This document shows, piece by piece, positions 26,093-39,000 of a stretch of DNA of 64,000 nucleotides (the stretch's first letter is position 1; each line of letters starts with the position of its first letter). The translations under genes were made by a program, and so were the position numbers. Below the pieces are notes generated by a model. The model ran no database searches. It saw only the letters and a program-made list of their open reading frames with translations, and was not told the origin of the DNA. Origin of the DNA: Apostichopus japonicus (taxonomy: Eukaryota; Echinodermata; Holothuroidea; Aspidochirotida; Stichopodidae); NCBI RefSeq assembly GCF_037975245.1, contig NC_092565.1:19752999-19816998 (forward strand). The letters run 5' to 3'.

Positions 26093-26162
26093 ATATATGC
26101 AATTGCCTATAGCCGATCGGTAATAGCTATTTACTGAATTTGGAAATGATTACCCTAGTGAC
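26093..26162. repeat. Isolated decayed satellite fragment
   Basis: About 70 bp match the start of an A monomer (GCAATTGCCTATAGCCGATCGGTAATAGC and the start of the GGAAATG segment) with several substitutions. It sits about 410 bp outside the array in the same orientation. It carries GATCGG, as B monomers do, rather than GATAGG, so it may predate the A/B split. Confidence 0.8.
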
Positions 26163-26692
26163 TACTTCCCATATATTCTGGGAATGCCTGGAAGCCAGGA
26201 CCGTCTCTATTTGAGCCGAAAACGTTTTTCTCAGCTTTGCTGGTAAGTACACCTCTTTACAGATGAGACTGTTTTTGTTTGGGTCCCTTGCGTCGACATT
26301 CCTATGCAGCTATTTTTCAACATAAGTTTGGTATATCTATTGAAATACGAAATTTGTTATTTAGAAGACAAGGTGCCAAGTCCCAACTGTGACTACCCTT
26401 CTCTCGACTGGTTTAAAAGAAATTAAAACCCGCGTAGAAGTAGACTCCAGTCGTCTCATCAAAAATCAAGTTAATCAACGCGCGGTCCGGAATGTCGTTC
26501 GTTATATTGAAAGAGCGCAATTAAACTACATTTTAATCTGAAGACATCTGTTATCTTCTCTATTCTTTTAACTCTTTCAATTGTTATGCATTTACTATGT
26601 GGATACATACACCAACTTTAATCTAATCTATTTATTCGTTTAATATAGGTCATCATGTGCGCATAATACACTTGTTTTTCATGTACATTTTG

Positions 26693-26942
26693 ATATGGGG
26701 TCTCAAGGGGTCAAATTGTGAAAACCTTGTAAACACAATATCTCAAGAAGAAAAGCTTGGGCAGACCTTATATTTTGTGTGTAGAAGTACCACATTGATT
26801 ATAAGTAGCCTATTGTTTTTGGTACAGGTGAAGGTCATTTGGGGTCAATTTGTTAAAACCTTGTAAACATGATATCTCAGAAGTGAAGCATGTGCAGACC
26901 TTATATTGGTGCCTAGAAGTACAACAATGAGTACAAGAAGGT
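26693..26942. repeat. Two-copy repeat with AGGTCA half-sites
   Basis: Two copies, about 26693-26828 and 26829-26942, share GGGGTCAA, AAAACCTTGTAAACA, ATATCTCA, GCAGACCTTATATT and TAGAAGTAC. The second begins with AGGTCA-TTTG-GGGTCA, a direct repeat with 4-bp spacing at 26832-26847. A related copy on the other strand lies in the first intron of the minus-strand gene (51100-51310). Confidence 0.7.
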
Positions 26943-28128
26943 AGAAATATAAAAACTGTTGTGTTGAATCTTAATTTTCAGTTTTTATTTTAATTCAATA
27001 TATATGTTTTTTAGATTTCCCTTCACAGGAATAGGGGGCAAAACTGACTTTGGCATTGGGTTGCAGTCGTTTTAGTGTACACTTTAAGTCATTTATAAGG
27101 TTCTTGTTTGATAAGATTTTCTCACTGTGACAGATATGGTCAAGTTTTTGTGGCTATTTTGACTTTAACACACCTATATATACAGTATGCATGGTAACTG
27201 TATCCTTGAAGAACATCAAATAAGATCAGTTTCTTGTTAAAAGTTGACTCACACATGTTTGTCTGTGGGAGTCAGAACTAAAACTTTCTTTCAGCTTACA
27301 GTTCCTCAAAACAAGGAGAAGACATGATTTTATAGTACAACTTTGAAGAAAGTGCAACAACGCATAGTTTTAGTAGTTTATATTAACAGTGTATATTTTT
27401 ATGCATTTTCAGATAAAAATACAACCTATGAAAGACAAAACAAGTTCCCTGTAAAAAAATTGAACCAGAAGAGAACATTTTCTAACCCTCTGAAAAGATG
27501 AAAGATTTGTGAATTGGAAGTAGACTTTTAGAAGGAAGAATGAAGGAGAAATGCAAAACTAATTACTGTATCTAGGTGTGAAAAGATGATGACTACTAAC
27601 CCTCTTGTCACATATTACTACAATTAAAAATTAAATTTTTTAATCAAACCATTTGAAAGGAAACTTTCATTAAAAAACAAGTTCACACACTTTGAGTGAG
27701 ATTTTGCTTCAATAGCTGTAAAGTGATGTAATAATCAATCGTTTTCTTATGGGCTGAATTTCAAATATTGCTTTCATTATTAAATAGGGAAACTCGTACA
27801 ATAATTCAGTCTGTAAAACTGACTGATTGTCGCAAAGTTACGAATATAAATGAATGTTCTTTAATATTTTGCTGAGGTTGGAATAATTGTTTTGGGTAAA
27901 TTGACAATTTTTAATCCTCCAGTTTATATCAGCAACAACAAACAATCGATATTTTCAATGAAATTTCAAAAGCAACTTACAGTACGTCAGTTGTTATTAG
28001 ATCATGTTAACATTAACTGCATAATTCAAGAATATAATAAGCCTCTCTTGATTTCCGTCATTAATATTTGTCCTTACGTACATATCATCCAAGAAAATGC
28101 CTCCTCTTTCTTCTATGCGATAGAAATC
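26943..28128. other. Intergenic AT-rich DNA
   Basis: No gene supported. The open frame near 27892-28167 has no recognisable family and runs into the adjacent MITE. Confidence 0.45.
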
Positions 28129-28501
28129 TTAAAAGGTGTGAAGACTCTCGCAAAAAGAAACGTCTAATGCCGGTAATCTGACCTAGTTTCGAATGAGGCA
28201 TAACAGAAGTATTAGGCACCACCATCAATCCCAGAAAATACACACACAGCTGCTACTGTAGGTAATTAGACACTAGTGTACAGTCAATACATACAGCTAA
28301 GGTCATACCCACAACACAGTGTATAAACCAATACAGAGATGGACATCTCAGGTCCAGCTAAAGATAACAAAGTATCACGTTTCGTTACTGTACTGTCTGC
28401 ATTTTGTAGCGACATGAATAAAATGGTACCTGCAAGCAACAGCAAGTTAACTCTTTCAGATGGCCCGCACGCGGTTTGGGGCGAGTCTTCAATGCCTTTA
28501 A
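28129..28501. mobile_element. TTAA-flanked MITE family 1, copy 1
   Basis: Bounded by TTAA on both sides (28129-28132 and 28498-28501). The right end GAGTCTTCAATGCCTTTAA is the inverse of the consensus left end TTAAAGGCATTGAAGACTC; this copy's left end (TTAAAAGGTGTGAAGACTCTC) has drifted. Internal sequence (GAAACGTCTAATGC, CCTAGTTTCGAATGAGG, AATTAGACACTAGTGTACAGTC) is shared with copies at 57423 and 61210. TTAA duplications point to a piggyBac- or Kolobok-type transposase in trans; I cannot decide which. Confidence 0.85.
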
Positions 28502-28706
28502 ATCATTCGCAACTTCAAAATAGCTGTTATCACAAAATCTACCCCAAGGTGTAAACGCTACAGATCAGAACCAAGTAAGGAACAAAAATTATCTTACACA
28601 GTCAAAGTAACTTTCTGATTTAAAGTTGTACTGCTCATTTAAATCAAACTCAAAAATGGATGAAATTTAAATATCAAGGTTTAAAGCGATATAAATAGCA
28701 TATAAA

Positions 28707-28730
28707 AAGATTGACAAAATTGTCAATCTT
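28707..28730. repeat. Short perfect hairpin
   Basis: AAGATTGACAA and TTGTCAATCTT form an 11-bp inverted repeat around two bases. No flanking T-run or gene gives it a clear role. Confidence 0.55.
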
Positions 28731-29149
28731 GTCGGTTTATTATATAATAAAATACTTAGAATATATGTCGCATGATAGTGAAGCTGATGAGGCAATTTTG
28801 TCAATGTCCCTCTTCATATATTTAAATAATTCTTGACTTGATTACTATTTTGTGACCACTCACAGCCTTTAAAATATACAATTGGTACAACTCGTATGTA
28901 TAAATACACTAGAAAACTTGGCAGTTACTAAATTTGAAAGGTGTGAATGTTATTATCTAAAAAAGCTAGGTTATTAATTTGAGTTTGAAAGACTTTAGAA
29001 TGTGTGTCTATAAAGTATAATAGTGACTTTGTTATGACAAGATATTGTGAAAGACTATATCTAATATATATGTGACGATACACTATTCATAATCAACTTG
29101 GATATGGACTCTACTTTTCAAAAAGGCTCTATATTGACTTGAATATTAA

Positions 29150-29835
29150 TGTTGAGGCATAGAACGATACTATGAAAGACAATAATTCCATAAAGTGGGC
29201 TTTGGTGTGCGCAATTCTGCAGACAGCAACATGAACATGTTACCATGGCAACTGATGTTTGTGATAAGTGTCTGCATTCCCTTGAAAGACAATATTGTAG
29301 TATAGTGGCTAGGCTGTGTTTTGCGATACCACTTTGCAGACATCTGCAACTACCAGAAAATTCACCATGGTAACTGATGTAGCAATTATGACATGGATCT
29401 TTACTCCTATGAAAGGCAAATGTGAGTACATTAGGCCTTGCTGCACATTTCACTTTGCAGTCATATCTGACACATAAACATGTCACCATGGTAACTGATT
29501 AGTCTACTCTTGTCTGAAAAAACAAAAGTCCATCAGACCCTGGTGTACAATATCACTTTACTTCAAGTAAGATGAACATGGTAACCGATGTTTGCAAAAT
29601 GGGTCTAATACATCAGGCATAGGTGTAAAAACTTCACTTAACAGACATTTCATTAACACCACACATGTCACCATGGTAACCGATGTTTGTGACATGGATC
29701 TATACTCCTATGAAAGACATTGCGCATACATTAGGTGCTGGTGTAGAATTTGACTTGCACACACCTATACGCCTTTGAAGATGTTACCATGGTAACTATA
29801 TGTTTGTGACATGTGCGTCTACAGTCCTACGAAAG
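29150..29835. repeat. Diverged tandem repeat with six RFX X-box-like palindromes
   Basis: Six or seven units of about 90-122 bp share TCCTATGAAAG, ACATTAGGC, TTTCACTTTGCAG and CATGG-AAC-GATGTTTGTGACATGG. Each of six contains a 14-mer of the form GTYACCATGGYAAC. They lie at 29239-29252, 29361-29374, 29482-29495, 29572-29585, 29667-29680 and 29783-29796. Numbers 1, 3, 5 and 6 fit the X-box consensus GTHNYYATRRNAAC perfectly; 2 and 4 depart in the left half. X-boxes bind RFX factors that drive ciliary genes. The block sits just after the stop codon of the minus-strand EVC-like gene, in its 3' UTR or downstream flank. Confidence 0.75.
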
Positions 29836-29867
29836 GCAATACTTCCTAGAATCTCTCCTCCATTATT

Positions 29868-30022
29868 TTATCTCTTCTTCTTTCCTTTCTTCCCTTTCCT
29901 CTTCGTTGGAGGACTCTGTTCCCCAGAGGAGTTTCCTTCAGCATCGGATCGTGCCTTGGCAGATTTATATCTCTTAATGATGTCCTTCTTGATAGACTGA
30001 GCATGTTCATCTCCTCCACTAT
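29868..30022 (-). CDS. EVC: EVC exon 21 (aa 875-925 and stop)
   Basis: Acceptor TTGTTGTAG; the stop codon TAA is at 29870-29868. Encodes DEHAQSIKKDIIKRYKSAKA, then a Ser/Pro-containing stretch and the lysine-rich end. The X-box-like repeat block begins 30-odd bases past the stop codon. Confidence 0.86.
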
Positions 30023-33000
30023 CTACAACAAAAACACAGAGAAAAAAAGTACTGATAAAACTTAAAAGGAACTGTATTAATTTAAACCAAAAATGAAGCA
30101 ACTCTTGATGAGCCGCACTAACATTCCATAACTTTATTTGTCTTTTCATATCATGATGACCAAAATATGAACACAAAGGTCCTAACAAAAGCTGTCAGCA
30201 GTATATACACCCCCCCCCACCCCCACCCGCACCCAAAAAAACTGTCAAATGAAGTGCTAAGAGTACCGTCTTTTCTTTGACATAATTTGTCCATTTTAAG
30301 ATTATATAATCCAACATGTTCTGATGATTATGCATTCCGGCCTTTCCAACTTTTATGAATAATCAATGTTAGTAGATGTCTCAAATAGCATCACAAAGGG
30401 ATTACTTTAGCCGACCTCACTTCTGAAGAATCTAAGAACTGCAGATATCGTAAGATTGATAAAACTTGACCCACTGACAACAAATCATGTTGTGAATGGA
30501 AACGGTGTAGGAAGGAAGGGACACTTGGAATGGGATGGGCAAAGTTTGGGGGGAGGGGGTCGATCTTTCAGTCAATGTACATTAGTAAGAAATCAAATCA
30601 GAGAAAAGACATGTTTTTGAGATGTCATTCCTGGAAACTATTGAGAACTGGAACAATGAGATAAATCTCAGCAAACTGCACGTAGCTAGCAGATAATGGT
30701 TATTGGTTTTAGTCAAGTAAAATTAGTCAGAAATGATTATATCAGTAAAAGATACAGAAAAATGATAACAGTACAAGTAAAAAAAAAATGTCTTAAATTT
30801 TGGAGGGTGGAGTAAAAATTTAACGACCATTGTACTTAACTCCTTCCACTTCCACTAGCGTTCTTCAAGCAATGTTATTTTTAATTCAAACTAGACATTT
30901 CAAGAATCGGAAACAATTGGTCTGTAAGTTTGAATGCAGTTAGGAAGACCTGAACTAAACTAAATCTACTAAATCAGCTATATAGCGATAAATAAAAGCA
31001 CTTTTCACAACAACCCGAAAAAAGGATGATTCCCTTACGAGTCAATATCTCTCTCTGAAGCCAAAAGAGAATGCATAAAAAATTGGACAGAAATTCAGAA
31101 ACATGTGACACATTATTATCAGAGAAATGATATTGAAATGCTACACAATCAGATCTGTCATTAGGTTCAAGGGAAATGCAGGTATAAGATATGAAAGTAT
31201 GATTTTCTTCAGGCCTAGTTTTGGAGCATTGAATTGTCCCAAGGTGCAATGCTCTCCTCTCCTATCTCAAGGCAGCCATATCTCTGTTTATTTTCTAATA
31301 CATTTGGGGTAATAAGGCATCATCACCATGGAAACTAACTTTCACTTGTAGGAAGTAAATCTCCCCAGATACAGTTCAAAATTATTTCTCATATTTCAAG
31401 ATGTAAAGAAAATACAACATAGGACACAGCATGCAGTATTTCATATCAAGGAATATGATTTACATTTTTAATAAGTGACCTTAAAGGAGACTGAATAAAT
31501 ATCTGTATACAAGATTCATAATACTTATGTAGCCAAGGAAGAGTGGAAAAGTGGGATGATTTGGAAGGAGTGGCTACTCAAAGTTGGAATTTAAGAACTG
31601 GATAAAGTTGGAACTTAATAGCATAAAGAAACCAGGCATTTTGAACACTTGCAGGAATCCTCAGACATGCCAGAGATTGCAACAGTTACCTTGTGATATT
31701 TCCAGAAGCTAGTGTGCATGGGTGGGGGGGGGGGGAGGGGAGAGAGGTGTTTATGTCAGAAACAAGCCTGACAAATCAAATTTTATGACTTTGCTTACCT
31801 TCAATGGCAGCTGACACTAAATCAGTTAATTCATCTTTCCGGAGTTCACCGACAGCTGCTAAATCACCCAAGAAATCTTTTTCTCGTTCCTGGAGGAAAA
31901 TGTAAAGTTACGAGGGTAATATCACCAACGTCGTATCGTATTTGCAACAAAAAAAAAATGTAATTTTGTTTCAAAATGATATTCATTCAAATTCTGAGTA
32001 TTGCACAATATAAAAGAGGACGCAGTAAAATATTCAATGGCTATAAACTGGCTCAAACTCTATCACTTATTGACCTTAAATATGCTAGAAAGTTAAATAA
32101 TGGTCACTCCTGAATCATACTGCTAGAAATCTCAAAAATTTGCCCATAATAATGGGACAAATATGGATTCTGAAATTATAAGAGTGTTAGCTCAGTGGTT
32201 AACGCCGGTGCCTTCCAATCATAAGGTCCCCGGTTTGAGTCACTCCAAGATTAATGTATGTCGTCCAGTTACAGAGTTGTTGACAATTGACAATTCATAA
32301 TCATGGACGTTAAATATGAATGTAAGAGACTGACTTCGGTCAGCTTGCGGCTTTGATAAGCCAATGAGGCTTTTTCCCGAGTTCCTGCTTGCAGGAGGAT
32401 CTAAAATACATACATACATACACACACGCATACATACACACGTACATACACGCATACGTACATACATACATACATACATACATACATACATACACCCATA
32501 CATACATAAGATACGGTTTGGAGGATTGGTACCTAAGGAAAGAATTTAGGAATGCTTTGATGTTAGGATAAGGTTAGGATAAGTCGTCTGCTTGTGTGTA
32601 CTACGACATACTTCAAGTTCATTTTTCATAGCTTCCTGTAGCTGTCTGTCCATCGCCTGTTTCTGCTGCATCAGTTCTGATTTCATCTCTTGCTGAATCT
32701 GCTTCAGAGCTTGCTCTTGTTTGCTGTCTTCATAAATCTTATTTAGAACCTCCATGGCCGTTCTGAAATTTGATATGATTCAAGACATAAATTGGATTAA
32801 CAAAATTGTAACCATAAATTTAACATTGACATTTAATATCACTGCAAAGAAATGACATCTGTGGTTTCACTTCCATAGAAATGGCACGAAAAGACCTTAC
32901 TCTCATAGATTTGCAGTAACTAAGGAAAACTTACGTTTCAGTAACCAGGGAATACCAATGAAAGTGGTTTGTGGTAACCAAGGAAAAGTACGTTTGCTTC

Positions 33001-36000
33001 TACCTTCTCAATCCACTCACCTACACAGTAAATTTTCCCCACTTTTTGTTTTATTTTCTGCACAAAGGCCATTTTGGACCTCTGGGACAGATATGTCATA
33101 CAGCCCATTTTTTTCATGTCCTCGCATTTCCTAAACTAAATTATGAATTTTTTGCAATACTTCTGTGGGAAACCTGATTGATCCTGGGGTTTTAGCCCTG
33201 TTGGCCCCTCCCTTTCTTCAATAATAATCAAACTTTCTGGCTTGATATTATGGCTAGTCTCAGCATTTTTCTGGTGCCTTGAATATTTGATTGTCTGATT
33301 TTCACCTTCCTCAATAACTTATTTAGAGGTACCTGACAGTATTTTCAGCAATACTTGATATTTTTTGTACATGCTTAATATTTAGAAATAATGAAAATTG
33401 GCAATGAAAATATAAACTTGTTTTCACTATGCTTTGATTAAATATAACATAACTGTTTGCTCTTCATTACTCTGTGTATATATTTGTTTGTCATTTGAAA
33501 TGAAACTGGTCCACAAAAATCTCACCTCTTCTTTTTCTTCCCCCTGATGACCATCGTAGGTAAGTATGGTGGCATTAATGGGTTAAAGTAATGTAATATG
33601 AAAACAAAGAAAACCAGACATTCAGAGGCACAGAGAAATAAGAGTCAGGCATAGGGTTATGAAACTTAGGAGTGAGTTATCATGTTAGGATACAGGTAAA
33701 GAATCAGATAAATGATACAGGTCACATAGGCAAATAAAGTACACAAGAAATGTATTCAGAAACAAAACATGGGAGGAGTGAGGTAACATTAGACCTACAT
33801 TTTTCGTCCATTTTCAAGTTTTTTACATTCGTTATGATGAAATATATCTTATTTACGATTCATTTCAAACTTCAAATACAACAACTTTACATTGTCTTAT
33901 GCTTTTTTTTTATTTGACAGACTTCAAATTACTATAAAATAAAGTTCTGATTTGCTCCCATAAGGAAGTACAATTTGCATGAAAGAAAATTTGTTGTTAT
34001 ATCAAAGACAAATCGAGGATATATGAGTCAAATTTATGACAAGCACTTTCTAGCATAAATTGGGGGCAATTCTGCAAATATTTAAAACTTTCAGACAAAC
34101 ATGTCAACCCTGCGCTGTGATAAACAAACTGGCCAATCAGTAGAGTATCAGTCGTTGTTATATGTGTAAATTAAGAAAGAACAAACAAGTAAGGCAAACA
34201 ATACAGTAAAGAGAATAATTTATGCAGAACCAAACTAAAAAAAATTGCTGCACTAAGGTCAATTAATGCAAATCCAATGAACAATAGCATGTTATATGAG
34301 CAGGGGGGTAGGAGCCGGGGGGGATACTTTTTTCCAAAATAGCAAATGTGCCCTACTGGCAAATACAATGTGCCCTTTGATGATCAACTGTCTTTTGGAT
34401 ATCTTAAGCTTTTGTTAATTTTAATATTTTATTGTAATTATTTATTTTTAGTATGTATATGCTATGTTTAAAATGGCATCCTGTATCTTTTTGTAGCACC
34501 GTTAACAATATACAATCTCAATAAATAGTATTGATAGCATACTAACACATATATTTTTAAGTGATATGGCTGGTGAGTATCGGTTTATAGCAAAACGAGT
34601 GGTGGTTGTGGAATGAAAAAGTGCCCCTCTGATGTTGTGCCCCCCCACTTTTTGGAAGCTTCCTACCCCCCTGTATATGAGACAAAGATGTAGTAGATAA
34701 AAAACATAGGGTTAGTGAGGTTATGGTTAGTCTGTATCATGCAATAAATACACCAATGTGCATACTATTAGAGATGTCATATAGAAACACACAACGGAAA
34801 CAGCTAAGAATTTGAAAAGTGCATTATTTAAAAGTTAGAATTAAAAAAATGTGATTAGGTGAAGGAAGAAAGAATTAGACTTACGTTGATATCTCCGTCT
34901 TGGAACGTGCTGGTTTAGTCACTTCCATTTGTGCTAAAATAGTTCTTTTAAGGGAAACCAGAAAACAAAATTGAAGTAGTAATGTGCAATTGTTTTGAGC
35001 AATTTTAAGAAAAGTGAAAGATCCTTGTAAAAACGACTGGAAGCATAATTGAATTAAAAAAATCACCCGAGATATCTTCCCCAGGAATATTCAAAGATTT
35101 GTACCATTTGTACCATTATCATGTTTCATACAATTGTTTTGTACCATTGTCATGTATCTACTGTGAGTTAAGGTCTGTTATATAATTGGTCACTTAGATT
35201 GCTTTTTAAAAGTAGTTTTAATGCTAAGCTCTCTGAATTTTGTGGAGACTCTAAAATCAGGTTAACACATGAGAGTTCCATGATAAATACCCTACTTAAA
35301 CCTTACATATACTCAAGATAACCACATTTCCTGAAAATGTTAATTTCAAATTTTAGAGCATCGGTTTATTCTGATCCTCCCAACACTGTGCAATCGGGTA
35401 CGTTGGTTAACTTATCTTAGATTAATTGGTTTCAATATCTAAAATACCAATGCCATTCCATGTTATTCGCATGTACAGAAATGTCAAGACATGGACACTA
35501 GAAAAACAAAGGTTGTTTATTAATACCGGTTGACCATGAGAGGAAACCTGAACTGAAAAGAAATCCCAATGAATTAAAGGAGGAGATGTCAGAATGACTC
35601 TCCCGTAATTTATTCGTCAAACTCCTTCAAGTGTATTGAAGATAGATAAATAAATCATGGAACATTCCATTAAAACTTGATGGAAAAGCAGAACTTTGGT
35701 CTGTTTTGAAGAGGTAAACACTCTCACATTTTAACCTTTGAACCTCAATCTCTTCCCATTTATACTAATCCCTCTACATTAACAACTACAAAAAGAGTAT
35801 AGTAGATAAAACAAAATAAGCCCCATTTGAATGGTAAATATTTGTCAGGTTTGAACCCCATCCCGTCCTCCTCCAAGCCCCTTCTTCCTGATTCCATCCG
35901 CCTCTTTCAGTTCAATGAAAAGATAAAAAAAAGAAGACAGCACATAGAAGAAAGAAGATGTATAAATGAAATCTTAAAGACTTACTTTTCTCTCATTAGC

Positions 36001-39000
36001 TTCTGAGTTTCATACTTCTCCTGTAAGATTCTTGCCTGGTGTTCTCTTGCCTGTCTCATCTTGTCTTCGACTTCCTCAACCTCTCGTAGATGCCTCTGAA
36101 TGATTCTCTCCGTCTTCTTCTCGGATACTCTGTTGTTATCACCGACAGTATCTACCAACTTCTCCTGTAAGGGCATTAAGAGTAATGACTCTACAGATTA
36201 TACAAATGAAACAACATTTCTTTCAAGATCATTCACACATTAAAGCAGCATCAAGTTTTTTACATATATCAATCACAAAAGAGCAAACTAAGATATTAGC
36301 ATAGCTTTTACCCTGCCAAAAGCCTTAATTGGCGAGTAACTAAGGACACTTGCAGATAATGAGAAAAGTGTCCTCCGACAAATTACACATTTAATATTTA
36401 TCGCATACAGTTCCCCCAACCCACTAATTTGAATTCAACCAATCAGAGATGCAGATGTAGTTATGAGCCATTGCTAAAAATAGATTCAAAACGTCGAGTT
36501 GGTAACTTGGTACAACCAGCGAGCTGGTACTCTAGTCTAACAGCAGCCCTGGTACAACTGCCATAGACAATCTACACAAATCAAGCATGGTGTTGTATTA
36601 CGTATTAGTCAATGATGTTCGTAGCTTTTAAATATTCATATTATGGGCGAGGTTTATTTTGATCCCAACGGAAAATATCTTCAAGAAAAACAAAGTTGAA
36701 AGTTGTAAATTTTTCGACTTTTATGCCACCTATTCAAGTAAGATTTGAATCGATAAGCTAGTTATGTATGTCAATATGGCATCGTGGAATCAGTGAGGTT
36801 GAAAAAAAAACATAGAAAAGGACGCAAAATGCTGCTTTAAGTTGTACAGCTAACACTTATGTATGGAATAAATGAATAAACCTTTGAAAAAGTAAAACAC
36901 ACACACGCACACAAACATAGAACGGCAAAGAAAAGTACACTAACAGAATAATGGAAATTCTAGAAAGGCAACTTTTCATTTCACATCATGAGAAAACGTG
37001 TTAACCTTCTCTTTCTTGTGTAAATTTGTTGATGGGGCTTTTGTGCTTGATTAATACTGCTATGACCAATTGTCTGGGTTATGAAATTTATAGAAACCAT
37101 TGCATTCACTGCTATCTGACATATTTGCTGATGAACTCTAGAGGAGAGGCTTGGGGCAGGGAGAGGGTGGTGATCTGAGATGATAAATGGCATTCCTATA
37201 CTACGTAATATTTTGTAGGTTTGAAAGAGCTGAACAATGGCAACTGCACAGAGACATCTTCTTTAAATTACAGATATTCTAATGCCAGGTATTGAATTGA
37301 TGTTTTGTCAAGATAATATGAAATTTTCAATTTGGTGTATTGTTATAAGCTATCTGAAAATGTTTTTGTTTTTCTTTCTCCTTTCAAAATAATCTTCTTT
37401 CAAAATAATCTTTCTTTCAAATAATTTCCATACAGTGGAAGATAATGTCATACAAATGTTTGCCTTTACAATGTATTAACTATTAATTAGTGAACATTCC
37501 AAATGTATTTAATTTAGAGGAAAATATCACTTTAAAATGCAATTCAAGCAAACCTTTTGAAAATAAATCGGTGATGATGACATCATAGTTCATCTTCTAG
37601 TATCTCTTTCCTGAATTCATAAAGTTTTAACTTGACAAAAATATAGTTATCTTGATTCTGATACAAACATATCTAGATTTTAGGGGCATATGGAGACGGG
37701 ATTTTCACCTAGCAATGAGGAATAGGTTTGTTTTCGCTATTAGCATTACCTTGCCAACCATCACCTTCTCCTATCAATCACAGAATTAAAATGCATTACC
37801 TGGAGTTCTTGTATGGCTTTGTCCTGTTTCTCAATAATTCCTCTCCTTCTCGCCTGACCCACTTGGAGTCTTCCTAGCAACGAGCCCATCTGCTCATCTT
37901 GAGCTTTCAACATCTCTGATGTTTCCAAGGCGATCTTTGTTCGGAACACGGCCACAGTTTTCTCGTGTTCTTTATGATACTCTGACATTTCTGTTGCCAA
38001 CTCTTCATCCTATGCATGAAAGAGGAAGTAATGAAAGTCTTTGTAATCTAGACAGTGTTTTTTACTGTTAATAATCTGTTGATAATCAATACAAGAATCC
38101 GATATCTAGCTGTAGTCTATAGTACATCCATATTGCCAGTCCAAGTCATGGGGAACAAATCATTATGTGAATTCCATTTCAAATATTGTTTTTTTTTTTT
38201 ATATATATATTTATTTATTATTTTATTTAAATTAATTTGTTGTTGGTAATCTGTAGTTATTAATCTGTTATTTTAGTCTGTAACCAAAAATGTCTTAATT
38301 AAAAAAAAATTTAAAAAAAATATTGGTTAAAATAAGTAACACTAAATCCAACAAACTAATAAAATATTTTGTGCCAATTAATGTTTATTTTTGTGTAAAG
38401 GGCATGCATAAAGGAGACAAAGGCTAAGAGGTAATTCCCCCCCTCCTCAAAATATATTTTGCTGCAAAGGAAAAAGCATGAAAAAAATCCAGGCAACCAT
38501 CATCTACTTGAAAGATTAGCATTTTTTTAACTTTTTACCTTTGAGCAAAAAATCTCTTGCTGGCAAAACAAATTTGGCTATATACAGCAACAATGGTGTG
38601 AAACTTCTCTCTCCAAACGTGGTGAAAACTGATTCAGAATTGCAATTAAATAAAAACCTTCATTTCTTTTAAAATTTCACTACCCCTGTGAAAGTTGCTT
38701 TGATCTTTTATCGCAAATACACAAATGATACTGTTACATAGTTTGGGGTTATAAGTTCAGGACAATGTAATTTGATGCTTTTCTTCTTTTATTATCAGAC
38801 TCCACAAAATACCACTGCTTCCTTCACAATCTCATAACAACAAGCCTTCATTACAACCTCTGCTAAATTGCAACACTATCACCGCTATCCTCTCAAACAA
38901 CCTCGGCTTCTCCCTTTCCTTGTCTCTCCTTATTACCTTCTCTCCATAACCTCACCAAGGCCACAGCCCAACTGCCCTAAACCACTCTCCTCATCTCTAG

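Noticed and set aside
29118-29489. 123-codon minus-strand frame past the EVC stop codon.
   Set aside because: Lies entirely in the X-box-like tandem repeat, cysteine-rich by composition, with no splice or domain support.
33526-33545. 15-nt micro-exon (minus strand) between EVC exons 18 and 19.
   Set aside because: Flanked by CATCAG and GTGAGA, but exons 18 and 19 already join in phase without it.
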